From Thermodesulfobacteriota bacterium (GTDB taxonomy: Bacteria > Desulfobacterota > BSN033 > UBA1163), in assembly GCA_030024065.1 (NCBI GenBank), contig JASEIE010000190.1, forward strand, positions 1-8,032: a stretch of 8,032 nt of DNA. The letters are read 5' to 3'. The position numbers were made by a program, and so were the translations under genes. A model generated the notes under the pieces. That model saw only the letters and a list, made by a program, of their open reading frames with translations, was not told where the DNA came from and did not search any database. Each line of letters starts with the position of its first letter. Position 1 is the stretch's first letter. Shown here piece after piece: positions 1 through 6,409 of this stretch.

Positions 1-2
1 CT

Positions 3-185
3 TCCAAAAATCACCATGCAAAGGGCAGGACGGCCGATTGGCATGACCTCTATGAGAGCTTTACCCCGTTAGAAAGGCAAAGGTCTTCTAGCGGGGTTTA
101 CAAGGTTTTGGAGGGAGAACCTTCCTACCCTTTCGGGTCAAGTAACCCCCATAACCGAGGGGTTACGTCAAAGGAGATAGACTAA
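3..185 (+). CDS. Possible 3' end of an upstream gene (partial, unidentified)
   Basis: The reading frame that begins at base 3 stays open for 60 codons and ends with TAA at 183-185. That TAA shares its last A with the ATG of the corrinoid gene (TAATG), the arrangement expected for translationally coupled operon genes. The translated tail is polar, with stretches such as ADWHDLYESF and YKVLEGEPSYPFG, and looks protein-like, but I do not recognise a family. Against it, an open run of this length can occur by chance, and the same bases hold two strong inverted repeats that suggest a non-coding leader. A second frame is open only to TAG at 70-72. If the frame is real, the window starts inside the operon and the gene list lacks at least one upstream member. 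Confidence 0.4.
   Translation, partial: SKNHHAKGRTADWHDLYESFTPLERQRSSSGVYKVLEGEPSYPFGSSNPHNRGVTSKEID
63..97 (+). terminator. Twelve-base-pair hairpin, possible terminator or attenuator
   Basis: Bases 63-74 (ACCCCGTTAGAA) pair with 86-97 (TTCTAGCGGGGT) over 12 pairs, one of them G-U, around an 11-base loop. The stem base is GC-rich. The following T-rich run (TTTACAAGGTTTT) is interrupted, so this is only a weak match to an intrinsic terminator. A second, smaller hairpin follows (AAGGTT at 102-107 with AACCTT at 118-123). The stem could end an upstream transcript or act as an attenuator for the corrinoid gene. It lies inside the possible upstream reading frame, which makes one of the two readings doubtful. 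Confidence 0.3.
142..166 (+). promoter_or_regulatory. Perfect 8-bp leader hairpin just before the corrinoid gene's ribosome binding site
   Basis: GTAACCCC at 142-149 is the exact reverse complement of GGGGTTAC at 159-166, with a 9-base loop. The hairpin ends a few bases before the Shine-Dalgarno sequence AAGGAG (171-176) of the corrinoid protein gene, so it is placed to affect translation of that gene or to be a post-terminator structure. I looked for the conserved B12-box of cobalamin riboswitches and did not see it. A regulatory role is inferred from position only. Confidence 0.3.
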
Positions 186-835
186 TGAACAAAGTGGCGG
201 ATATCTTGAGTCAAATTAAGGAATCAATTATTGAGGGCAAGTACAAAAATATACCTCAATTGTTAGAAGGGGTATTGAAATTGGGAAGTGAACCCAAACT
301 GATCTTAAACGAGTATATGATTCCCGCCATGATCGAGGTAGGTAATCGGTTTGAAAAAAAGGAAATATTTATTCCTGAAATGATGATGTCCGCGAAGGCC
401 ATGCTTGCCGGGTTGGAAATTTTTGAGCCCCTATTGTCGACGGGTGAGATTGAACTTGTCGGAACGATTGTTATCGGCACCGTCAAAGGTGATTTTCACG
501 ACATCGGTAAGAATATTGTCGCGATGATGATGAGGGGAAATGGTATAAACGTCGTCGATTTGGGTGTAGATGTCCCCTCCGAAAAATTCGTTGAAATGAT
601 AAAGTCTCATAAAGCCCAACTCCTCGGAATGTCTGCTTTATTAACTACGACAATGAATCAAATGGAGCAAACAATTCAAGTTATTATCCGTGAGGGGCTT
701 CGCAAAGAAGTTAAAATTATGGTCGGAGGAGCAACGCTTACTGAAACTTTCGCTCAAAAAATCGGTGCGGATTATTACGCTCCCAACGCATCTGTAGCTT
801 CTCGTATTGCTCGAGATATCTTGACTAAGAGTTAG
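185..835 (+). CDS. Corrinoid (B12-binding) protein of a methyltransferase system
   Basis: This cytoplasmic protein of 216 residues carries a methyl group on the cobalt of a bound corrinoid and shuttles it between two methyltransferases. It has the normal size and two-part layout of the MtaC/MtbC/MtvC type. Residues 1 to about 88 form the helical cap domain, and about 90-214 form the Rossmann-like B12 domain. The signature DxHxxG is present as DFHDIG (103-108), making His105 the expected lower cobalt ligand. The supporting SxL (Ser150, Leu152) and GG (181-182) motifs are also there. The ATG is preceded by AAGGAG at 171-176 with 8 bases of spacing. Neighbours include a URO-D-type methyltransferase (1952-2983), its likely partner. 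No reductive activase or MtrH-like acceptor is visible. Whether the methyl donor is a methoxy aromatic, an amine or a thiol cannot be read from this protein. The family call is firm; the substrate is unknown. Confidence 0.95.
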   Translation: MNKVADILSQIKESIIEGKYKNIPQLLEGVLKLGSEPKLILNEYMIPAMIEVGNRFEKKEIFIPEMMMSAKAMLAGLEIFEPLLSTGEIELVGTIVIGTVKGDFHDIGKNIVAMMMRGNGINVVDLGVDVPSEKFVEMIKSHKAQLLGMSALLTTTMNQMEQTIQVIIREGLRKEVKIMVGGATLTETFAQKIGADYYAPNASVASRIARDILTKS

Positions 836-849
836 TAGCACGGTGGGAA

Positions 850-899
850 AAGAAATACATCTTAAATCATAATTTCTTGCGAGAACAATTGTAAGAAAT
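850..899 (+). promoter_or_regulatory. Alternative-pairing repeat over the start codon of amidohydrolase A
   Basis: AAGAAAT occurs at 850-856 and again at 893-899, where it covers the first two bases of the amidohydrolase A start codon. Its complement ATTTCTT lies between them at 872-878 and can pair with either copy (loops of 15 and 14 bases). Pairing with the downstream copy would hide the start codon, and pairing with the upstream copy would free it. The stems are only 7 bp and AT-rich, so the effect may be slight or nil. No good Shine-Dalgarno sequence is seen before this ATG. The switching role is inference. Confidence 0.2.
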
Positions 900-1869
900 G
901 ATAATAGACTTTCACGGACATTTTTATCCTAGGTTTTACTTAGAAAAATTAGCGGCGCGTCCAAAAGAGCCTTATTTGAGGGCTGATAACAATAATCGAA
1001 AGTATATTTACCAAAACAATTATGGCTTTGGCCCTATAGAGGATTCGGTGTTTGATGTCAGGAAAAGAATTGAAGACCTTGATAAAGCAGGAATTGATAA
1101 ACAAGTGCTTTCGGTATCAATGCCTGGTGTCGACTTTCTCAATGGAGCCGAGTCAGCAGTATTATCGAGAAAAATCAATGAAGAAGTTGCTGGTATGTGC
1201 TCCCAACATCCTCGCTTGATAGGGTTGGCTTGCATCGGATTAAAGGAACAAAATTCGGCTGTTAGAGAAATGGAGAGATCAGTCAACGAATTGGGAATTA
1301 GAGGCGTTTCTCTCTTTACTCATGTGAACGGCACTTACCTGGATTCAAAAAGATTTTGGCCTTTTTTTAAGAAAGCTGAAGAGCTACAAGTTCCTATATT
1401 TGTGCATCCGGGAGTCCCCAAGAAATTCAAAGATTATGAGGATTATCGACTTTTTTCCGTATTGGGGTTGATGGATGAGATAACGCTTTGCGTGGTAAGA
1501 ATGATTTATGGGGGGGTCCTAGCTGTGTTTCCTTCGCTCAGGCTAATATTTACACATTTGGGTGGTTCTGTTCCGTTTCTGTTTCGGCGAGTTGAAAGAG
1601 GGGCTTACCTACTAGGGAAGAAAATGGGGGACTCCGTAGTTTTTAATCTGCAAAAAATGCATTTTGATACGGTTTCTTTCTATGCGCCCGCATTACAGTG
1701 TGCAATTGATACGATTGGAACAGATAAGATGCTCATGGGGAGTGACTATCCTTTTGCTGCAGGGAGTCTCGAAGAGGCTGTACAAAGCATTAACGCTCTT
1801 GACATTACCGAGGAAGATAAGAAAAAGATTCTTTATGAGAATGCACTAAATATATTGAAGATCAATTAG
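898..1869 (+). CDS. Amidohydrolase-2 family protein A (ACMSD / resorcylate-decarboxylase-like metalloenzyme)
   Basis: This 323-residue cytoplasmic TIM-barrel protein belongs to the group that includes ACMSD, gamma-resorcylate decarboxylase and 5-carboxyvanillate decarboxylase, which mostly perform non-oxidative decarboxylation of aromatic-type acids. All expected active-site residues can be found: the HxH pair His6 and His8 (DFHGH), His170 in VHPG, His220 in THLGG and Asp283 in GSDYP. Length is normal for the family. The start is supported by the paralogue at 5288, which begins with the same MIIDFH, although the ribosome binding site is poor. It sits 62 bases after the corrinoid gene and 82 before the URO-D gene, apparently in one operon. 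It resembles amidohydrolase B along its whole length, but unlike B keeps the catalytic His. Decarboxylation of a substrate or intermediate of this pathway is likely. Hydrolysis or hydration (as in oxalomesaconate hydratase-type relatives) remains possible. Confidence 0.88.
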   Translation: MIIDFHGHFYPRFYLEKLAARPKEPYLRADNNNRKYIYQNNYGFGPIEDSVFDVRKRIEDLDKAGIDKQVLSVSMPGVDFLNGAESAVLSRKINEEVAGMCSQHPRLIGLACIGLKEQNSAVREMERSVNELGIRGVSLFTHVNGTYLDSKRFWPFFKKAEELQVPIFVHPGVPKKFKDYEDYRLFSVLGLMDEITLCVVRMIYGGVLAVFPSLRLIFTHLGGSVPFLFRRVERGAYLLGKKMGDSVVFNLQKMHFDTVSFYAPALQCAIDTIGTDKMLMGSDYPFAAGSLEEAVQSINALDITEEDKKKILYENALNILKIN

Positions 1870-1951
1870 ATTCCATTGAGGTTTCTACGGCCAGCGCTCT
1901 GAGTGTGTACTGTTTGTGAAAGTCGTAGGAGAGAAGAGAAGGGGGAAGGAT

Positions 1952-2983
1952 ATGAATGACCATTTAACGCCTCTGGAGAGAATAGAATATACAATAAGGG
2001 GACATGAAGTTGATCGCTTACCGGTTCTGGCTGTAACGAAAATGTTCGGAATCAAAAAGTCAAATATTACCGTTGCTGATTGCATAAAGGGCGATCCTGA
2101 CCTATACGTTTTATCTCAGTGGAATTGTGTTGAGAACCTAAATCATGAAGCCCTGTGGGGATACAGTGGCCTTTTCCCTATCAATGAGGTATTAGATCCA
2201 AGCACGGTTAAGGTAACTCACGATGATCTCTTTGTTGAGAGGAGGTATCTGAAATCAATTGAAGATGTAAGGTCCCTGCAGCAGGTAAAAATCGAAGATC
2301 AGGGTAGAATTCCGTGGTTGCTTGAAATAATTAGAAAACTAAAAGAGGTATCGGAAAATCGATATCCGGTATTCGGATGGATTTCGCTCCCCTTTGAAGC
2401 TGCATGGATGTTGAGAGGACACGACATTTATACTGATCTTATAGAGGCTCCAGAGTTGGTGCATCAGCTCTTAGAATACTGTTTAAAGCTTCATTTGGAA
2501 TACGCAGTGAAAATGAAAGAAGCTGGAGCTGACATCATTTGGACAACCAATCCGGTGGTAAACGCTGAATGTATCTCGAGAAAGCATTTTGAAACGTTCA
2601 GCTTTCCGGTGGACAAGAAATTCTTCAGTACTCTGCATGAGTTGGGGATCCGAACGATGGCTCATATTTGTGGAGATTGGTCGGATCGGGTTGATAAGGT
2701 TTTCGAATTGGGGGCTGACATCTACTATCTATCGAAAAAATTCGATTTGTCGGGGTCGAAAAAAAGATACGGGACAAAATGTGTTCTTATGGGAAATGTA
2801 CCCGCCGTTGAAATCTTGCTACAAGGAACCCCTGAAGATGTAAAACGAGAGGCGCTTAAATGTATTGAACTTGCATCCGCCGGTGGAAGATTTATTCTGG
2901 GCCCTGATTGTACAGTCCCGAGGGATACTCCTCCAGAGAATTTGTGGATGCTTTTCCAGGCAGCTAAGGAAACCCATAAGTAA
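1952..2983 (+). CDS. URO-D superfamily methyltransferase with MtaA-type zinc motif
   Basis: This 343-residue TIM-barrel protein belongs to the uroporphyrinogen decarboxylase superfamily but is most likely a corrinoid-dependent methyltransferase, not the haem enzyme. The zinc/thiol-activating set of MtaA/MtbA-type proteins is present: His238 and Cys240 in AHICGDW, and Cys320 in GPDCTVPRDTP. Other family marks are RLPVL near residue 22, the GADIIW strand at 192-197 and MGNVP at 280-284. The ATG at 1952 is chosen because AAGGGGGAAGGA lies just before it. An in-frame GTG at 1916 would add 12 residues but has no ribosome binding site and no family similarity. Its companion should be the corrinoid protein at 185-835. 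It may demethylate the growth substrate (as MtvB/VdmB-like proteins do for vanillate) or pass the methyl group to a thiol or tetrahydrofolate. The sequence does not decide between these. Confidence 0.85.
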   Translation: MNDHLTPLERIEYTIRGHEVDRLPVLAVTKMFGIKKSNITVADCIKGDPDLYVLSQWNCVENLNHEALWGYSGLFPINEVLDPSTVKVTHDDLFVERRYLKSIEDVRSLQQVKIEDQGRIPWLLEIIRKLKEVSENRYPVFGWISLPFEAAWMLRGHDIYTDLIEAPELVHQLLEYCLKLHLEYAVKMKEAGADIIWTTNPVVNAECISRKHFETFSFPVDKKFFSTLHELGIRTMAHICGDWSDRVDKVFELGADIYYLSKKFDLSGSKKRYGTKCVLMGNVPAVEILLQGTPEDVKREALKCIELASAGGRFILGPDCTVPRDTPPENLWMLFQAAKETHK

Positions 2984-2988
2984 TTTGT

Positions 2989-3011
2989 CTAAGCCTAGCG
3001 GTTAGGCTTAG
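2989..3011 (+). promoter_or_regulatory. Perfect 9-bp intercistronic hairpin after the URO-D gene
   Basis: CTAAGCCTA at 2989-2997 and TAGGCTTAG at 3003-3011 are exact reverse complements around the 5-base loop GCGGT. The hairpin begins 6 bases after the URO-D stop codon. No T-tract follows (CCTCACCGG comes next), so it is a poor intrinsic terminator. A partial terminator, an RNA-processing boundary or a stabiliser of the upstream message fits better. The remaining 100 or so bases before the molybdopterin gene are AT-rich, and I see no convincing promoter in them. Confidence 0.4.
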
Positions 3012-3115
3012 CCTCACCGGTCTATGATCTGAAGATTTTGAAACCTTAAAAGATTTAAAGGCCTTAGAAATGGTGTTCTACCCAACCGAATGGGAAAATT
3101 GAAAGGGCAAAATCC

Positions 3116-5257
3116 ATGAGCAAAGAGAAACTACTTACCTTTTGCCAACATTGCCACATGAAATGCCGATTATTTGTGAAGGTGAATAATGGGAAGATAG
3201 AATCGATCAAGAATGGTATGGGTATTGCCGGTATAAAGGGTGTACGATCCGATGAACTTATATACCATCCCGATCGAATTATATATCCTCTAAAAAGGAT
3301 GGGAAAAAGAGGAGAGGGAAAATGGAGCCGTATTTCATGGGAAAAAACTCTTGACATGATGGCAGACCGATTTATTGAGATTAAGAATGCGTATGGCCCT
3401 GAGGCGATTGCAACAATAATAGGTTGCGGTCACAAAGAGATGGCATATTATGCCACCTTCCTGTTCAGTCATGTGGTAGGTACCCCGAATGTGCTTGACA
3501 TAAATCGACAGTGTAATATCCCTACGGTTATCGGAGAAATGACTACTTATGGAGAGAGCATATTACAGGATCCTGGTCCAGACTTTTTGAGATCTAAGTG
3601 CATCTTGGTTTGGGGGGCAAATCCGAGGCACACTCGTCCCCCGCTTGAGAGAGATATATGTCTAGCTGCAAAAAATGGTGCCAAAATTATTGTCATCGAT
3701 CCAAGACCACCAGAAAGGTTGGACTCAGATGTTAAACCAGCTGACCTATGGCTTAAGGTTAAACCTGGAACTGACGCTTTCTTGGCATTAGCAATGATCA
3801 ATGTGATTATCGAAGAAAAACTATATGATGATGAATTTGTCCAACAATGGTGTGTTGGTTTTGAGGAATTAAGTCAACACGTACGAAAGTTCAGCCCAGG
3901 AAAAGCGGAAAAAATTACTTGGGTTCCAAGAGATAAAATCGTTGAAGCATCCCGTTTATTTAGCCAGAAAAAACCATCGTGCCTTCATACAAGGCTTGGG
4001 GCGAGCTCTCAGCACATTAATGCTACGCAGACCGCTCGAGCGATAGCTATTTTTGCTGCGCTCGGAGGAAGTATTGATACGCCAGGGGGAAATCTTCTGG
4101 CTGATTCCTTGGGAGGCTACAGGCATCAAAGGACGATTTCTCAATTACCTGTTTTCCCTCCAGGTGTGGAAGAAAAGAGATATGGAGTAGAGAGATACCC
4201 CTTTATCTGTTCTCCAAAGGAGAAAATGGACTTCTTTCCATCACTCCGTCGGTCTCATAGCCCGGATTGTATTGAGGCATTTCTAAATAGTGATATCAAA
4301 GCATTTTACATTCCAGGATGTAATATTGTCCTGAGCGAGGGTAACAGCAAAAGGGTATGGGAGGCTCTACAAAAATTAGATTTCCTTGTCGTGGCAGAGT
4401 TATTCATGACTCCTACGGCCGAATTGGCAGATTTGGTTCTTCCAGCTGCACACTTTTTGGAAACGGAACTTCCTATGCGCGCTTATCAAAGAATGGGGCC
4501 AATGGTATATAACTACATTTTGGCCTCACGGAAAATTGTTGAACCCAGGGGAGAATGCTGGGATGATAGGAAAATAGTTTTTGAACTGGCTAAAAGGATG
4601 AAAATTAAAATCCCCTGGAAAAGTCTTGAGGAATTTAATGATTGGACATTAGAACCTGTTGGGATCAAATTCAAGGAACTTCAGAATAGAAGAGCACAGC
4701 AGCTTTCATTTCCGTTGAGGTACGAAAAATATAAGAAGAATGGGTTCAGAACACCTTCTGGTAAAATAGAATTGTACGCGAAGTCACTGGAGCAATTCGG
4801 ATATGATCCTTTGCCCTCTTATCGGGAACCGTTTAAAGGTCATTTCAAAGGGGTTATTTCTAAAAGGTTTCAATTCCTTATGATCTCACATCGAGATGTT
4901 CATTATATGCACAGCGAATTTAGACAACTTCCTTCAATTAGAAGCGAGTACCCTGATCCCTTAATTGAAATCAATCCCCGAACTGCAAGGAATCTAAAAA
5001 TAGAAGAAGGAGACGAGATATATATAGAAACACTTGGATTTAAGTGGCGAGTTAGAGGGCGGGCCAAATTTATACCGGAGATTCACCCCAAGGTCATTTC
5101 ATGTGTTTCTCATTGGTGGTTTCCAGAAATAGAAGGGCCGGAACACGGTTGTTTCCAATCCAATATCAATACCATTATTGCCTACGGACCACCTAATGAT
5201 CCAGTGACCGGCGCTCACCAAGGCAGGGCAATTCCGTGCATGGTAAGTAAGAAATAG
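3116..5257 (+). CDS. Molybdopterin-dependent oxidoreductase, DMSO reductase family, with incomplete Fe-S motif
   Basis: This 713-residue catalytic subunit holds a bis-pterin molybdenum or tungsten cofactor. There is no Tat or Sec signal, so it should act in the cytoplasm. The N-terminus has CxxCxxxC (Cys10, 13, 17), but the fourth Fe-S cysteine, normally in CxKG, is Gly39 (GIKG, 39-42). The spacing is also several residues shorter than usual. The conserved Lys (41) and the following HPDRIIYPLKR are intact. Cys133 (NRQCNIP) is the likely metal ligand. WGANPRHTRPP at 166-176, VIDPRPPE at 193-200, TPSGKIELY at 546-554 and the C-terminal pterin-binding domain (about 588-710, including EINPRTARNLKIEEGDEI) complete the family pattern. 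It is not a pyrogallol transhydroxylase of the cluster-less type, and His14 replaces the Asp of acetylene hydratase. No ferredoxin-like or membrane partner is adjacent. The reaction is unknown; hydroxylation, dehydroxylation or hydration of the pathway substrate is plausible. Confidence 0.92.
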   Translation: MSKEKLLTFCQHCHMKCRLFVKVNNGKIESIKNGMGIAGIKGVRSDELIYHPDRIIYPLKRMGKRGEGKWSRISWEKTLDMMADRFIEIKNAYGPEAIATIIGCGHKEMAYYATFLFSHVVGTPNVLDINRQCNIPTVIGEMTTYGESILQDPGPDFLRSKCILVWGANPRHTRPPLERDICLAAKNGAKIIVIDPRPPERLDSDVKPADLWLKVKPGTDAFLALAMINVIIEEKLYDDEFVQQWCVGFEELSQHVRKFSPGKAEKITWVPRDKIVEASRLFSQKKPSCLHTRLGASSQHINATQTARAIAIFAALGGSIDTPGGNLLADSLGGYRHQRTISQLPVFPPGVEEKRYGVERYPFICSPKEKMDFFPSLRRSHSPDCIEAFLNSDIKAFYIPGCNIVLSEGNSKRVWEALQKLDFLVVAELFMTPTAELADLVLPAAHFLETELPMRAYQRMGPMVYNYILASRKIVEPRGECWDDRKIVFELAKRMKIKIPWKSLEEFNDWTLEPVGIKFKELQNRRAQQLSFPLRYEKYKKNGFRTPSGKIELYAKSLEQFGYDPLPSYREPFKGHFKGVISKRFQFLMISHRDVHYMHSEFRQLPSIRSEYPDPLIEINPRTARNLKIEEGDEIYIETLGFKWRVRGRAKFIPEIHPKVISCVSHWWFPEIEGPEHGCFQSNINTIIAYGPPNDPVTGAHQGRAIPCMVSKK

Positions 5258-5271
5258 AGGAGTAATTCCGT

Positions 5272-5280
5272 AGGAGGTGA
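5272..5280 (+). promoter_or_regulatory. Near-ideal Shine-Dalgarno of amidohydrolase B
   Basis: AGGAGGTGA matches the anti-Shine-Dalgarno consensus over nine bases, with 7 bases before the ATG at 5288. It fixes the start of amidohydrolase B and contrasts with the near absence of such a site before its paralogue at 898. It lies in the 30-base gap after the molybdopterin gene, so the two genes are surely co-transcribed. Confidence 0.8.
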
Positions 5281-5287
5281 CTTTATC

Positions 5288-6271
5288 ATGATTATTGATT
5301 TTCATACCCATTATTATCCAAAGAACTTTCTGAAAGAAATAGAGAGAGATGGCCGTCTCCACAATCTCGAGATGCAAAGAGACAGTTTGAACCGCCAAGT
5401 TATCACCTTCAGAGGAAACGCAATTTGTACATTAACTGAAGAGATGAATAATGTATTCCTTAGATTAGAGGATATGGGAAAACACGGTGTTGATAAGCAA
5501 GTTCTATCGCTGTCTGTCCCAGGAGTGGACCTATTCAATCCAGAATCAGCGCAAATATTAGCCTCCATAGTAAATGATGAGATCATTGGTCTAACAAAGA
5601 AATATCCAGAACATTTTCTTGGCATAGGGACCGTACCTCTGCAAACAATCGATTTTGCGATTAGAGAACTCCACAGGATTATGGAGAACGGATTAATTGG
5701 AGTTATATTAGGTTCAAACATCAATGGTACTTTTATTGATGATGAGGCTTTTTATCCGTTCCTTCAAGAAGCGGAGAAACTGAGAGCTATCGTCTTTTTG
5801 CATTCTGCTCCTCCTGTAAACAAAAAAGGAATGGAGTATTACCGTCTCATACCCATGTTTGGTTTTATGATGGAAGTCAGCTTAACTTTAATTCGGTTGG
5901 TCATGAGAGGTATCTTAGAGAAGCTTCCGAGTTTGAAGATTGTTGTAGGGCAACTCGGCGGGACAGTACCTTTTTTGCTTGGGAGAATAGAAAAGTGCTT
6001 CGAAGCATATCCAGAATGTAAGAATGAGATAAAGGAATCTCCTTTGAATTATTTCAAAAGAATATGGTTGGACACAGTCTCATTTCACCCACCTGCATTA
6101 GAATGCGCTTATAAATCCTGGGGAAGCCAAAAATTGATTTTTGGGTCAGATTATCCCCAGGTGATCGGTGACGTAAGAAAAGCCATAGAATCGTTGGAGG
6201 CAACAACCTTTACAGATGCTGAGAAAAAGTCAATTTATGCAACCAATTTATTGAACCTCATTGGATTATAG
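5288..6271 (+). CDS. Amidohydrolase-2 family protein B (paralogue of A, catalytic His replaced by Gln)
   Basis: This 327-residue cytoplasmic TIM-barrel protein is a full-length relative of amidohydrolase A (898-1869). They share MIIDFHxH at the N-terminus, DKQVLSxSxPGVD near residues 69-81, INGTxxD near 145-151, LGGxVPFL near 223-230 and FGSDYP/MGSDYP near the C-terminus. The metal ligands are His6, His8, His172 (FLHSAPP) and Asp288 (GSDYP). The position of the catalytic histidine (His220 in A, THLGG) is Gln222 (GQLGG, codon CAA at 5951-5953). In ACMSD the matching His228 activates the metal-bound water, so B probably has altered chemistry, reduced activity or a structural role beside A. The gene follows the molybdopterin gene by 30 bases and has an excellent ribosome binding site. 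It closes the enzyme part of the cluster. The family is certain; the activity is open. Confidence 0.87.
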   Translation: MIIDFHTHYYPKNFLKEIERDGRLHNLEMQRDSLNRQVITFRGNAICTLTEEMNNVFLRLEDMGKHGVDKQVLSLSVPGVDLFNPESAQILASIVNDEIIGLTKKYPEHFLGIGTVPLQTIDFAIRELHRIMENGLIGVILGSNINGTFIDDEAFYPFLQEAEKLRAIVFLHSAPPVNKKGMEYYRLIPMFGFMMEVSLTLIRLVMRGILEKLPSLKIVVGQLGGTVPFLLGRIEKCFEAYPECKNEIKESPLNYFKRIWLDTVSFHPPALECAYKSWGSQKLIFGSDYPQVIGDVRKAIESLEATTFTDAEKKSIYATNLLNLIGL

Positions 6272-6295
6272 AAAATCCTCTTCAGGCGGTGAATC

Positions 6296-6333
6296 AGGAG
6301 AAATTTTTGCTTAAGAACAGGGAGGCTTTTTGC
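6296..6333 (+). promoter_or_regulatory. Tandem sigma-54-like elements before the TRAP genes
   Basis: Two copies of a GG-N10-GC pattern ending in TTTTTGC lie 23 bases apart: AGGAGAAATTTTTGC (GG 6297-6298, GC 6309-6310) and AGGGAGGCTTTTTGC (GG 6320-6321, GC 6332-6333). The invariant GG and GC of -24/-12 promoters and the TTGC block match, but the usual CAC after GG is poorly kept, so this is a moderate hit. TRAP and other dicarboxylate uptake genes are known in several bacteria to be driven by sigma-54 with a DctB/DctD-type two-component system. The rest of the 6272-6409 gap holds a short hairpin (TCTCC-ACAA-GGAGA near 6363) and the ribosome binding site of the next gene. Confidence 0.25.
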
Positions 6334-6409
6334 CGGAAAGGAGGCGATGGAGGGAAAACATTCTCCACAAGGAGATTCTAAATAATCACACTCAAAAGGA
6401 GGGAGAAAA

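Noticed and set aside
36..60. Sigma-54 or sigma-70 promoter around TTGGCATGACC
   Set aside because: The GG is not followed by GC at the right spacing, and no acceptable -10 box sits 16-18 bases after TTGGCA.
1..184. Cobalamin riboswitch controlling the corrinoid gene
   Set aside because: The region has hairpins, but I could not find the conserved B12-box or the expected core junction, and it is short for that riboswitch class.
1916..1951. GTG at 1916 as the start of the URO-D gene
   Set aside because: It has no ribosome binding site, adds a basic tail not expected for the family, and the ATG at 1952 has a purine-rich site directly upstream.
3030..3070. Promoter with TTGAAA before the molybdopterin gene
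   Set aside because: No -10-like hexamer lies at an acceptable distance; the region is simply AT-rich.
5314..5724. Long minus-strand open frame (136 codons) opposite amidohydrolase B
   Set aside because: It is a shadow of the conserved amidohydrolase gene; its translation is low in recognisable motifs and it has no supporting context.
6347..6385. A 12-residue mini reading frame (ATG to TAA) upstream of dctP, preceded by AAAGGAGG
   Set aside because: The spacing from the ribosome-binding-like sequence to the ATG is too short, the frame is tiny, and there is no run of regulatory codons of the kind seen in attenuator leader peptides.
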